Below, in pieces: positions 1 through 6,886 of a stretch of DNA of 18,279 nucleotides. Origin of the DNA: DAISJD01 sp036821645 (GTDB taxonomy: Bacteria > Pseudomonadota > Alphaproteobacteria > ATCC43930 > CGMCC-115725). Position 1 is the first letter of the stretch, and each line of letters opens with the position of its first letter. The notes beneath the pieces are model-generated. The model worked only from the letters and a program-made list of their open reading frames with translations, made no database searches and was not told the DNA's origin. The stretch lies in NCBI GenBank assembly GCA_036821645.1, contig DAISJD010000053.1:1-18279 (forward strand). Direction: 5' to 3'. A program made the position numbers and the translations under genes.

Positions 1-19
1 AGATGTGTAAAAGAAACAG
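1..19. other. Probable sequencing-adapter remnant (Tn5 mosaic end) at contig end
   Basis: The first 19 bases match the synthetic Tn5 mosaic-end sequence used in Nextera libraries at 17 of 19 positions; only positions 10 and 15 differ. The sequence sits exactly at the edge of the window, where unclipped adapter is expected. The hutF reading frame passes through it and yields an uncharacteristic C-terminal tail. I infer assembly contamination, not biology. The two mismatches leave a small chance that it is native sequence. Confidence 0.75.
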
Positions 20-1080
20 GCACACGCCCCCGAACGGGTCTGGCGTAAAAGCCGCGTGCCATAACCCAACCCCCGCAATTCTTCAAACGGGCTGACCGAT
101 ATATGGCTGTCCGAGCCGATCCCCCAGCGACCGCCTGCCGCCTGAAACGCATCGAACGGGAAAAACCCGTCTGCGAGATTGGCTTCGGTCGACGGACAAA
201 GCCCGACCGTGGCCTTTGTGGCTGCGATGCCCGCGATTTCCTCCTGATCAAGATGGGTCGCATGGACGAGACACCAGCGCGGATCGACCGCATGATGCGC
301 CAAGAGCCACTGCACCGGCCGCAGGCCCGACCAGGCAAGACACGATTGAACCTCGCGTTGCTGCTCGGCTATGTGCAGATGGATCGGCCCATCGCCCGAC
401 AGTGCCCGAAAGCCCTCTAAAGCCGCACGCAAGGCGTCCGGACCTACTGCCCGCAACGAATGGGGGGCAATACCGACCTGCCGCTGCCCGTCGCCACGCC
501 ACGCCCCATCCAACCGATCGATGAGTGCGAGGTATCCCTCGACCGTCAGGATAAACCGGGCCTGCCCCGCCTCCGGCGGGATGGCACCGAAATCCGCCTG
601 CTGATAAAGAACCGGCAAGTGGGTGAGCCCAATGCCGACCGTGCGGGCCGCCGCATCGAGCCGCCAGCTCATTTCCGCCGGATCGGCATAAGGCATCCCA
701 TCGGCCCCATGGTGTAGATAATGAAACTCGCCCACGGCCGTATAGCCTGCCTTCACCATTTCGAGATAAAGCTGGGCTGCGACCGCTTCGAGATTCTCGG
801 GCGAAAATCGTGCTGCGAACCGATACATCAGACCGCGCCAACTCCAGAAACTGCCGGGCTCTTGGTTCGCCTGCTCGGCCAGTCCCGCCATCGCCCGCTG
901 AAACGCATGGGAATGGAGATTGGGCATGCCGGGAATGACCGGCCCCGACACGGTTTCGGCGCCGTCCGCCGCCCCATCCGGGGTAACAGCCCCAATCGTT
1001 CCATCGGCCCCGATGTCAAAACGCACATTTTTTGCCCACCCGTCAGGCAGAAGTGCTGCCGGTGCCCATAAAACTGTCAC
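1..1080 (-). CDS. hutF: Formimidoylglutamate deiminase HutF (3' truncated at window edge)
   Basis: HutF hydrolyses N-formimino-L-glutamate to N-formyl-L-glutamate and ammonia, in the branch of histidine degradation finished by HutG. The minus frame is open from a GTG at 1080 to position 1, giving 360 codons against about 450 for the family, so roughly the last 90 residues are missing. Amidohydrolase-fold motifs appear in order: NLHSHAFQRA (metal HxH), EFHYLHH, HLHIAEQ (metal His), LVHATHL and IGSDSHIS (metal Asp). The GTG is favoured because AAAAGGG precedes it by 8 bases and the protein opens with VTVLWAPAALLPDG, usual for the family; a TTG 18 bases further upstream is a weaker alternative. 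The gene is divergent from hutI with 121 bp between them. The last six or so codons fall in the suspected adapter and should be ignored. Confidence 0.93.
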   Translation of the reverse strand, partial: MTVLWAPAALLPDGWAKNVRFDIGADGTIGAVTPDGAADGAETVSGPVIPGMPNLHSHAFQRAMAGLAEQANQEPGSFWSWRGLMYRFAARFSPENLEAVAAQLYLEMVKAGYTAVGEFHYLHHGADGMPYADPAEMSWRLDAAARTVGIGLTHLPVLYQQADFGAIPPEAGQARFILTVEGYLALIDRLDGAWRGDGQRQVGIAPHSLRAVGPDALRAALEGFRALSGDGPIHLHIAEQQREVQSCLAWSGLRPVQWLLAHHAVDPRWCLVHATHLDQEEIAGIAATKATVGLCPSTEANLADGFFPFDAFQAAGGRWGIGSDSHISVSPFEELRGLGYGTRLLRQTRSGACACFFYTS

Positions 1081-1130
1081 GAGGATTGCCCTTTTCAAAT
1101 GCTGCGAGACGATGCCAAGCTGATCGCGTT

Positions 1131-1146
1131 TGTTTCAGCATAAACA
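1131..1146. promoter_or_regulatory. Inverted repeat in the hutF-hutI divergent intergenic region
   Basis: TGTTT (1131-1135) and AAACA (1142-1146) form a 5-bp inverted repeat with a 6-base spacer, 50 bp before the hutF start and 55 bp before the hutI start. A shared operator for the divergent hut genes could sit here. The arms are short and no hut regulator gene is in the window, so this is only a candidate. Confidence 0.25.
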
Positions 1147-1179
1147 GCCCCGAAAGCGGCCGCAAGGCAACCGGGGCTG
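1145..1179 (+). promoter_or_regulatory. Stem-loop in the hutI leader
   Basis: CAGCCCCG (1145-1152) pairs perfectly with CGGGGCTG (1172-1179), an 8-bp GC-rich stem. The 19-base loop contains the self-complementary GCGGCCGC (1156-1163). The stem ends 22 bases before the hutI ATG and 10 bases before its ribosome-binding site, so it would lie in the hutI 5' UTR. No U-tract follows, so it is not an intrinsic terminator. Its role is unknown. Confidence 0.4.
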
Positions 1180-1201
1180 CGTTGCCCGCAGGAAACCGTT
1201 T

Positions 1202-2455
1202 ATGACCGCACTCTGGGATTGCCTCTGGCACGATCTTCACCTCGTGACCCTCGCCCCGACCGCATCCGGCTACGGCATCATCGAAGAGGGTGCCCTTGCC
1301 ATCACGGGGGGCAAGATCGCCTGGATCGGTCCTGCCCGCGATCTGCCCGGTCGCCCCCATGATTTGGCAAAGACCGTGGTGACGGGTGACGGGCACTGGA
1401 TGACCCCCGGCCTGATCGATTGTCACACCCACTTGATTTTCGCCGGATCGCGGGTCCAGGAATGGGCAATGCGCCTGAACGGCGTCAGTTACGAAGCGAT
1501 CGCGCGGGCCGGGGGGGGGATCAATGCCACCGTCATGGCAACGCGCAACGCCTCTGAAGCCGATCTCGTCGAAAGCGCACTGCCGCGCATAACGCGGCTC
1601 ATGGCCGAAGGGGTCACGACGATCGAAATCAAATCGGGCTACGGCCTTGAAACCCAGGCGGAAATCACCATGCTGCGGGCGGCACGCCAACTCGGTGCTC
1701 TGCTGCCGATCGATATCCGCACCACCTTCCTCGGTGCCCACGCCATTCCGCCCGAATTCGCGGGCGATCCTGATGGATTCATCACCTATTTGATCGAAGA
1801 AACCTTACCCGCCCTTTTGGCCGCGGGACTAGCCGATGCGGCCGATGCTTTTTGCGAATCGATTGCCTTCAGCCCTGCACAAACCGCCCGCTTGTTTCTG
1901 GCCTGTCAGGCGCTGGGCTTACCGCTGCATCTGCATGCCGATCAACTTTCCGACTTGGGCGGCGGGCGGCTCGCCGCCCGGTTCGGCGCATTGTCGGCCG
2001 ATCATCTCGAATGTCTCGATCCCCGCGATGCGCCGTTGTTGAAACAGGCGGGAACGGTTGCGGTTCTCTTGCCCGGTGCCAATTTTTTTCTGGGCGAGGA
2101 GCGCCTGCCGCCTGTTGCCGCCTTGCGCGCTGCCGGTGTGCCGATGGCGATCGCCACCAATTGCAATCCGGGCTCCGCCCCCGTCGTCTCGCTGCTGTTG
2201 ATGCTGGCCATGGCCTGCACCCGGTTCCGCTTAACCCCTCTAGAAGCCCTCCTCGGCGTTACCCGTCATGCCGCCCAGGCTTTGGGCCTCGACGATCGCG
2301 GCTCTCTCGCTGTCGGGCTGCGGGCGGATCTCGCCCTTTGGGATATTACCCATCCCGATGAACTCTCCTATTGGATGGGGCATAATCCTTGCATGAAGAT
2401 TATTCAAAACGGCGTCGCCCGCAGCCCGTTTTCTCACATTCCCAGCCTTGTTTGA
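1202..2455 (+). CDS. hutI: Imidazolonepropionase HutI
   Basis: HutI hydrolyses 4-imidazolone-5-propionate to N-formimino-L-glutamate, the third step of histidine degradation, and supplies the substrate of HutF. The 417-residue product matches family length. Motifs include DCHTHLIFAG with the metal-binding pair H75/H77, a KSGYGL motif, HLHADQLSD with H243 and H245, and SADHLE. The start at 1202 is chosen over an in-frame ATG at 1130 because AGGAAA lies 6 bases before it and the protein then begins MTALWDCLWHDLHLVT, as homologues do. One oddity: the usual TDxNPG metal-ligand motif reads TNCNPGS, putting Asn at residue 320 where the family normally has Asp. The gene is divergent from hutF. No terminator is visible after its stop. 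Confidence 0.95.
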   Translation: MTALWDCLWHDLHLVTLAPTASGYGIIEEGALAITGGKIAWIGPARDLPGRPHDLAKTVVTGDGHWMTPGLIDCHTHLIFAGSRVQEWAMRLNGVSYEAIARAGGGINATVMATRNASEADLVESALPRITRLMAEGVTTIEIKSGYGLETQAEITMLRAARQLGALLPIDIRTTFLGAHAIPPEFAGDPDGFITYLIEETLPALLAAGLADAADAFCESIAFSPAQTARLFLACQALGLPLHLHADQLSDLGGGRLAARFGALSADHLECLDPRDAPLLKQAGTVAVLLPGANFFLGEERLPPVAALRAAGVPMAIATNCNPGSAPVVSLLLMLAMACTRFRLTPLEALLGVTRHAAQALGLDDRGSLAVGLRADLALWDITHPDELSYWMGHNPCMKIIQNGVARSPFSHIPSLV

Positions 2456-2584
2456 ACGGATGCGGCGATGCGGTGGCAGTTTCAAGGTTGAAGCAAGTCC
2501 ATGGCCGATCCTTTCACTTGCATTATCCCGCAAGATGATGGTTACATTTTGAAGACAATTTCGTTGCCGCGCCCCGAGCCTTCC

Positions 2585-2607
2585 ATCTGCGTCACCATAA
2601 CGCAGAT
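2585..2607. repeat. Perfect 8-bp inverted repeat upstream of the CYTH-CHAD gene
   Basis: ATCTGCGT (2585-2592) and ACGCAGAT (2600-2607) are perfect inverted repeats around a 7-base loop, 90 bp before the CYTH-CHAD start. A weaker hairpin, CAGGC/GCCTG, follows at 2617-2631. There is no U-tract, so it is not an obvious terminator. It could be an operator or a leader RNA hairpin. Confidence 0.4.
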
Positions 2608-2697
2608 CTAACCGAGCAGGCCGACAGCCTGGCAGCACGACACCGCACCGGCATCATCCCCTAAAGGAGCTTGTGCGCTGAAAGGAAGCAGCCACGC

Positions 2698-4293
2698 ATG
2701 ATTATCGACCGTCCGACGGTGCCGACGACAGCCGATCACCGTTCAGAAGATCCCGGCAATGCGCTGCATCTTTTGTTCGATTGCCTCGATCCGACGGACA
2801 TTGCCCAGCGTCTCAAAACCGCCCCAAGCGTGCTTGCAGGCAGCCAAAAGCGCCCCACATATCGTAAAGCGCCGTTCGTTTTCTGGGATACGCAGGATTT
2901 ACGCCTTGGGCGCGCTGGCCTCGCCCTGTCGGTCGAAACCAAGGCGCGCGAGCGCCTGCAACATATCGCCGATATTCGTAAAGTTCCAACCGGCGGCACC
3001 TATGCCCGTGCGATCGTCACCCCTCTTGGTCCTGACGGCCTGGATCTCACCCGGCTCGCCTTTTTAAGCGGTATCGACCCCGCCCTGATCCATCGCTTGG
3101 AAGGGCGGGCGATGGTACCGATCTTTGCGATCCACCGACACCAAACCCTCTGGTCGCTGTTTTGGGGCGAGACGCGCCTGCGACTGCATCTGACCCACAA
3201 TCTGATCGAATCGACGGCCGGAACGAAAACCATCACTGAGCTCGATCTGCTGCTTATCGATGGACCGGCCTTCGGTCTTTATGATTTCGCCCAGCATTTG
3301 GTAAAAGAGGTTCCTGTCGCCCTGGCCGCCCGCGATGCCGTCCAGGATACCTATCAATCCTTGGGCCTCACCCACTGGTGGGACGAGAAAAAACTGACCG
3401 TCCCACACCTGACCCCAACCATGACCTTGCGCCAGGGGATCTTGGAAATCGGTCGGGCCCTCACGAGCCGGTTGCGCACCGGCATCGATGCCTTGCAGGA
3501 TGATCTCGACCCAGATCGGATCCACCAAACCCGGATTGCGTTCCGGCAACTCCGCTCTGCCTTTTCAGTATTTCGCACCGTCCTGCCCCCGACCCAGCGC
3601 CGCCTCCTCGGCGAGGATCTCGCCCATTTTGCCGGTCGATTGGGTCTGACCCGGGAATGGGATGTATTTCTAAGCGACACGGTCGTACCGCTTTCGGTGG
3701 CGGTCGGGGAAGAGCCCTGCCTGCGCAGCCTGCGGCTTTCGGCGGCCGTCCTGCGCGAGGGCTCTGCAACCGAGGCTCGGGCCGCCTTCAATCGGGGGGC
3801 TTTTTTGGCCCTTTCCTTGAAATTGGGCGCGTGGTTCGACGCGGGTCTGTGGCCTGAAACCCCCGATCCCGAAACGGATGCCTGTCTCAATGGCAACTTT
3901 CCGGCCTATGCCCGCGATCTTCTGCGCCATCGTCACCGCAAATTGCTGCACATGGGACAGCATTTGGTCGATCCGACCCCCGGCGACCTCCATATTCTGC
4001 GCATCGAAGCCAAGAAACTGCGCTATGCCGCCGAATTTCTCCATCCATTATTTTCCAGCAAACAGGCGAAACCGTTCCTGACGCGCCTACGTGCCGTTCA
4101 AGCGATCCTCGGCACGATCAACGATGCCGCATCGGCCCGATCCCTCGTCCCGCGCCTGACCCAGGCGGACCCGAACGGCGGCGAGCGAGCAGCCGGGATC
4201 GTCACCGGCTGGACCTTCGCCGCCGAGACCGCAGCCCGGCGACGCTTCAAAGCCAAGTGGAGCGACTTTGCCGACACAAAAAAATTCTGGTAA
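2698..4293 (+). CDS. CYTH-CHAD domain protein with degenerate CYTH half
   Basis: This 531-residue protein has the layout of inorganic triphosphatase-like CYTH-CHAD fusions. Residues of about 20-225 resemble a CYTH fold (conserved-looking block FVFWDTQDLRLGRAGLALSV). Residues of about 240-520 are a CHAD domain, a basic helical bundle known to bind polyphosphate, shown by TRIAFRQLRSAFSVFR, RHRHRKLLHMG, RIEAKKLRYAAEFL and VQAILGTINDAAS. In active CYTH enzymes the N-terminal ExExK motif binds metal and triphosphate; here that position reads ALHLLF, and other charged positions are hydrophobic or neutral. I infer a pseudo-enzyme that keeps the polyphosphate-binding role. The ATG at 2698 has AAAGGAAG 9 bases upstream; an in-frame TTG at 2671 lies too close to its AAAGGAG to be likely. 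The gene stands alone between hutI and the oxidoreductase gene. Confidence 0.85.
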   Translation: MIIDRPTVPTTADHRSEDPGNALHLLFDCLDPTDIAQRLKTAPSVLAGSQKRPTYRKAPFVFWDTQDLRLGRAGLALSVETKARERLQHIADIRKVPTGGTYARAIVTPLGPDGLDLTRLAFLSGIDPALIHRLEGRAMVPIFAIHRHQTLWSLFWGETRLRLHLTHNLIESTAGTKTITELDLLLIDGPAFGLYDFAQHLVKEVPVALAARDAVQDTYQSLGLTHWWDEKKLTVPHLTPTMTLRQGILEIGRALTSRLRTGIDALQDDLDPDRIHQTRIAFRQLRSAFSVFRTVLPPTQRRLLGEDLAHFAGRLGLTREWDVFLSDTVVPLSVAVGEEPCLRSLRLSAAVLREGSATEARAAFNRGAFLALSLKLGAWFDAGLWPETPDPETDACLNGNFPAYARDLLRHRHRKLLHMGQHLVDPTPGDLHILRIEAKKLRYAAEFLHPLFSSKQAKPFLTRLRAVQAILGTINDAASARSLVPRLTQADPNGGERAAGIVTGWTFAAETAARRRFKAKWSDFADTKKFW

Positions 4294-4312
4294 ACCTGCG
4301 ATCTCTTGATAT

Positions 4313-4331
4313 CCGACTGCAACCCAGTCGG
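4313..4331 (+). terminator. Hairpin after the CYTH-CHAD gene, possible weak terminator
   Basis: CCGACTG (4313-4319) pairs with CAGTCGG (4325-4331) around a 5-base loop, 20 bases after the CYTH-CHAD stop codon. GATCT (4300-4304) and AGATC (4333-4337) could extend it. The following bases hold only a short TTTT at 4344-4347, so termination would be weak. It may instead stabilise the mRNA 3' end. Confidence 0.4.
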
Positions 4332-4349
4332 CAGATCCTTCGATTTTGC

Positions 4350-4388
4350 GCCGCAGGCCCGATGAGCCATGCTCTGCGGCATGGCCTG
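4350..4388 (+). promoter_or_regulatory. Mutually exclusive hairpins just before the FrnE-like gene
   Basis: Three pairings compete here: GCCGCAG (4350-4356) with CTGCGGC (4374-4380), GCCATGC (4366-4372) with GCATGGC (4379-4385), and CAGGCC (4354-4359) with GGCCTG (4383-4388). They cannot all form together. The region ends about 8 bases before the AAGGAA ribosome-binding site of the next gene, so alternative folds could affect translation. Function is not known. Confidence 0.35.
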
Positions 4389-4409
4389 AGGTCCTAAGGA
4401 AAAGCCCCG

Positions 4410-5042
4410 ATGCGCATCGATATTATCGCCGATTTTGCGTGCCCCTGGTGCTATCTCGGCAAGCGGCGTCTGACACGGGCGCTGAAACACCTCCCCCAAA
4501 CCCGGACGAAACTGATCTGGCAGCCGTTTCAACTGCGCAAACCCGCAGCCTTGCTGCCGCCTTCCAATCCCTTCGCCCTCGACATCCCCTTGATCAGCCG
4601 GGACGACCAGAATTTTGCCCGCGACGAGGGACTAAAAGAAGGGATCATCTTCAATTTCGATCGGATTACCCGCCGCCCCGACACGGTGCGCGCCCATAGT
4701 TTGATGCGTCTTGCCCACAGTGCCGGTCGGGTAGGGGCGGTTGCCGATGCAATTTTTCGCGCCTATTTTACCGACGGCGCTTCGATCGACGAGCTCGACA
4801 CACTCGTCGATATCGCGTTGAACTGCGGTCTTTCGGGTCGAGATGCCAAGCAGGCCATCCTCGACCCCGGCAATCACAATGCCGTCTTATTGGCCGATCG
4901 TCAGGCGCGGCAGAACGGCATTACCGGCGTGCCGTGTTTCATCATCGATCGCCGCTACGTCCTGTCCGGGGCGCAGGAACCGGAATTTTTTCAGCCCCTC
5001 TTCGATCTTGCCCGCGAAAATATCCATCCGCCCATCCCATAA
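4410..5042 (+). CDS. DsbA-family oxidoreductase (FrnE-like)
   Basis: The 210-residue product belongs to the thioredoxin-fold DsbA/FrnE family, which also includes 2-hydroxychromene-2-carboxylate isomerases. The CxxC pair is present as DFACPWCYLGKRR (C11 and C14), typical of the FrnE branch, and argues for a dithiol-disulfide oxidoreductase over an isomerase. The cis-proline loop is GVPCF (P175), followed by IIDRRYVLSGAQ, a family signature. A helical insertion lies between the two. No signal peptide is visible, so it is probably cytoplasmic. The start has AAGGAAAAG about 6 bases upstream. It lies 116 bp after the CYTH-CHAD gene and 57 bp before the LysE-type gene on the same strand, but nothing links their functions. 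Confidence 0.88.
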   Translation: MRIDIIADFACPWCYLGKRRLTRALKHLPQTRTKLIWQPFQLRKPAALLPPSNPFALDIPLISRDDQNFARDEGLKEGIIFNFDRITRRPDTVRAHSLMRLAHSAGRVGAVADAIFRAYFTDGASIDELDTLVDIALNCGLSGRDAKQAILDPGNHNAVLLADRQARQNGITGVPCFIIDRRYVLSGAQEPEFFQPLFDLARENIHPPIP

Positions 5043-5099
5043 AAACGGGTTTTTATCCAGGTTCACCCCCAGTGGGGCATTCACCCACAAGAGGTCCAG

Positions 5100-5720
5100 A
5101 TGGTCTCGATCGATCTTTATGTCGCCTTCATCGCCGCAAGCCTCGTTCTCATCGCGATTCCAGGCCCGAACGTCGCCCTGATCGTCGCCAATAGCCTGAC
5201 CTATGGCGTCACCTGCGGGCTCTTGACCGTCGCCGGGACCAGCAGCGCCATGATCCTTCAACTCGCCGTCACCGGCATCGGCATGCATGCGGCCTTGGGC
5301 GAGTTGGCCGGGTTCTTTGCCAACGTGCGCTGGATTGGGGTTGCCTATCTGCTCTATCTCGGGATTGCGGCATGGGGAGCCCCCGACGTAGATCTCGCGG
5401 CGATAAAGGCTCAGAAACGGACCCGCACCGAAACCTATATCCGCGCATTTCTCGTCTCGCTGACCAACCCGAAAACATTGCTTTTTTACGGGGCGTTTCT
5501 GCCGCAATTCATCGATCATACCGCCGACCCGGATCTGCAATTGACGATCCTATCGCTGACATTCCTGGTCTTGGCCACGATCGGCGACAGTCTATGGGCG
5601 CTCTTGGCCGCACGCTTGCGCCCGGTCTTGACGACGCGGGGCCGCCTGCGCCATCGCTTGACCGGCGTTTTGCTGGTGAGTTGTGCGGGACTTTTGGCCT
5701 TGGCCAAAATCGACGGATAG
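5100..5720 (+). CDS. LysE/RhtB-family amino-acid exporter
   Basis: A 206-residue inner-membrane protein of the LysE/RhtB family, whose members export amino acids such as lysine, threonine and homoserine lactone. The signature IPGPNVALIVANSLTYGV is at about residues 18-35, and SLTNPKTLLFYGAFLPQF follows in the middle of the protein. Hydrophobic stretches at about 3-25, 38-62, 70-90, 115-140, 150-170 and 185-203 give the usual five to six membrane segments. AAGAGG lies 5 bases before the ATG. The substrate cannot be read from the sequence. The gene converges on sodB with about 95 bp between stop codons, including a shared terminator hairpin. Confidence 0.9.
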   Translation: MVSIDLYVAFIAASLVLIAIPGPNVALIVANSLTYGVTCGLLTVAGTSSAMILQLAVTGIGMHAALGELAGFFANVRWIGVAYLLYLGIAAWGAPDVDLAAIKAQKRTRTETYIRAFLVSLTNPKTLLFYGAFLPQFIDHTADPDLQLTILSLTFLVLATIGDSLWALLAARLRPVLTTRGRLRHRLTGVLLVSCAGLLALAKIDG

Positions 5721-5759
5721 CGGGGGTGCCCGAAACGGCCCGCAAAGCTTCAGCTTCAT

Positions 5760-5793
5760 AAAAAAAACCGGCGGCCCCGCAAGAGGCCGCCGG
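5760..5793 (-). terminator. Strong intrinsic terminator for sodB
   Basis: CCGGCGGCC (5768-5776) pairs perfectly with GGCCGCCGG (5785-5793) around an 8-base loop. On the minus strand the stem is followed by eight U residues (complement of the A run 5760-5767), a textbook intrinsic terminator 22 bases after the sodB stop. On the plus strand only ATTTCG follows, so it would terminate the LysE-type gene weakly at best. Confidence 0.9.
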
Positions 5794-5814
5794 ATTTCGT
5801 CACAGCGCAGAAAA

Positions 5815-6513
5815 TTAGGCCGTGAAACGGTCGCGCACGACATCCCAGTTGACCAGATTGTCAAGCGTGGCACGGATATGATCCGCACGACGGTTTTGAT
5901 AATCGAGGTAATAGGCATGTTCCCACACGTCGATGCAGAGCAGGGGAATCTTGCCCTTGCTGATCGGGTGATCGGCGTTCGACAGCATCAGGACGGAAAG
6001 CTTGTCGCTGTCCTTGTCCCGGACGAGCCAACCCCAACCGGCACCGAAAATACCCGTCGTGGACTTGGAGAAATCGTCCTTGAACTTGTCGAAGCCGCCG
6101 AGATCGCGATCGATCGCTTCGAGCAGCTTGCCGGAGGCCTTTTTGGACCCACCTGGCTTCAAGGTTTCCCAATATTGGGCATGGTTATGGGCTTGGCCCG
6201 CTTGGTTGAACAAGCGAACGTCGGCCACTTCCTTGGAACCGGCGGTCTTTTCGATGATCTGGGCCGGAGTCAGGGCCGAGAACGGCGTGTCCTTGGTCAA
6301 CGTGTTCAGCGCCGTGTAGTAGGACGCATGATGCTTGCCGTAATGGAGCTGCACCGTAGAGGACGAAATCGTCGGCGACAGATCCGTGTCTTTAAAACCG
6401 AGCGGGGGCTGAACGAACGGCCCATCGGCAGCGAGCGCGATACGCGGAGCAGCAACGAGGCTGGCAGCGGCGGTGCCAAGCACCATAAAGTCACGACGAT
6501 TGACTGTCGGCAT
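5815..6513 (-). CDS. sodB: Fe-type superoxide dismutase with Tat signal peptide
   Basis: This 232-residue enzyme of the Fe/Mn superoxide dismutase family converts superoxide to oxygen and hydrogen peroxide. Motifs are LHYGKHHASYY, QAHNHAQYWETLKPGG, FGAGWGWLV and DVWEHAYYLDYQNRRADH, which together supply the three His and one Asp metal ligands. The Gln in QAHNH and the Ala in SNADHP fit the Fe type, since Mn enzymes normally have Gln at the latter position. The N-terminus has a twin-arginine motif, NRRDFMVLG (R6, R7), then a hydrophobic stretch ending RIALAA near residue 29, so export to the periplasm is predicted. The ATG at 6513 is preceded by AAAGGAG, which decides it over an in-frame start at 6621. 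A strong terminator follows. It is divergent from the MscS-like gene across an AT-rich spacer. Confidence 0.93.
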   Translation of the reverse strand: MPTVNRRDFMVLGTAAASLVAAPRIALAADGPFVQPPLGFKDTDLSPTISSSTVQLHYGKHHASYYTALNTLTKDTPFSALTPAQIIEKTAGSKEVADVRLFNQAGQAHNHAQYWETLKPGGSKKASGKLLEAIDRDLGGFDKFKDDFSKSTTGIFGAGWGWLVRDKDSDKLSVLMLSNADHPISKGKIPLLCIDVWEHAYYLDYQNRRADHIRATLDNLVNWDVVRDRFTA

Positions 6514-6720
6514 GAAATACTCCTTTGAGCAAACGAAAACCAGAACACACCTTATGCTGCGCTCTTTAAGAAATGATGACATCACTTCTCGCCGCTCTTG
6601 ACGGGTGTCGGCATAGAACACTTCAATAGCGGTAATATACTACGCATAATCGATGCCGCATCGACCATGACCAATTTTTATACAAGATGCCAGCTTAAAA
6701 ATCATGTTTTGCCATTTCTC

Positions 6721-6840
6721 TTTTTTTTTAAATTTAATAATACTAATAATTATTATCATAATGCCTTAAAATAAACAAATTAACGAACAACTTATTGATT
6801 TTAAAAAGAATTATAATCATAAAAAAGCCATAAAACTGAT
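6721..6840. promoter_or_regulatory. AT-rich island between sodB and the channel gene
   Basis: The gene-free stretch 6514-6921 contains 120 bases with only 18 G or C (15 percent), in an otherwise GC-rich window. It is full of A and T runs and short palindromes. It probably holds the promoters of sodB and perhaps of the divergent channel gene, and would be a natural target for AT-binding nucleoid proteins. I could not place a convincing -35/-10 pair. Confidence 0.55.
6745..6763. promoter_or_regulatory. Fur-box-like sequence upstream of sodB
   Basis: Read on the minus strand, these 19 bases match the classical Fur box GATAATGATAATCATTATC at 15 positions. The site is 231 bp upstream of the sodB start and 158 bp upstream of the channel start. 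Iron control of an Fe-type superoxide dismutase is common, but the surrounding DNA is so AT-rich that chance similarity is likely. Alphaproteobacteria may use Fur/Mur or Irr with somewhat different sites. Confidence 0.3.
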
Positions 6841-6863
6841 CGAACAAACCCATGGGATACAAT

Positions 6864-6886
6864 AAAAAAAAACCGGCATCCTGCCG
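6864..6886 (-). terminator. Terminator-like hairpin facing the minus strand
   Basis: CGGCA (6874-6878) and TGCCG (6882-6886) form a 5-bp stem with a 3-base loop. On the minus strand it is followed by one G and nine U residues (complement of the A run 6864-6872). It would stop antisense transcription leaving the 5' end of the channel gene towards sodB. The stem is short, so strength is uncertain. Confidence 0.4.

Noticed and set aside
248..841. 197-codon open frame on the minus strand
   Set aside because: It is out of frame with hutF on the same strand; the frame that runs off the window edge carries the HutF motifs instead.
1043..1741. 232-codon open frame on the minus strand
   Set aside because: It is antisense to hutI and overlaps the hutF start out of frame; both hut genes carry clear motifs.
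5039..5056. ATAAAAA/TTTTTAT inverted repeat after the FrnE-like gene
   Set aside because: The stem is all A-T pairs, overlaps the stop codon, and lacks a GC-rich stem followed by a U-tract, so it is a poor terminator.
5683..6528. 281-codon open frame on the plus strand
   Set aside because: It is antisense to sodB and runs over the sodB terminator; the product has no family features.
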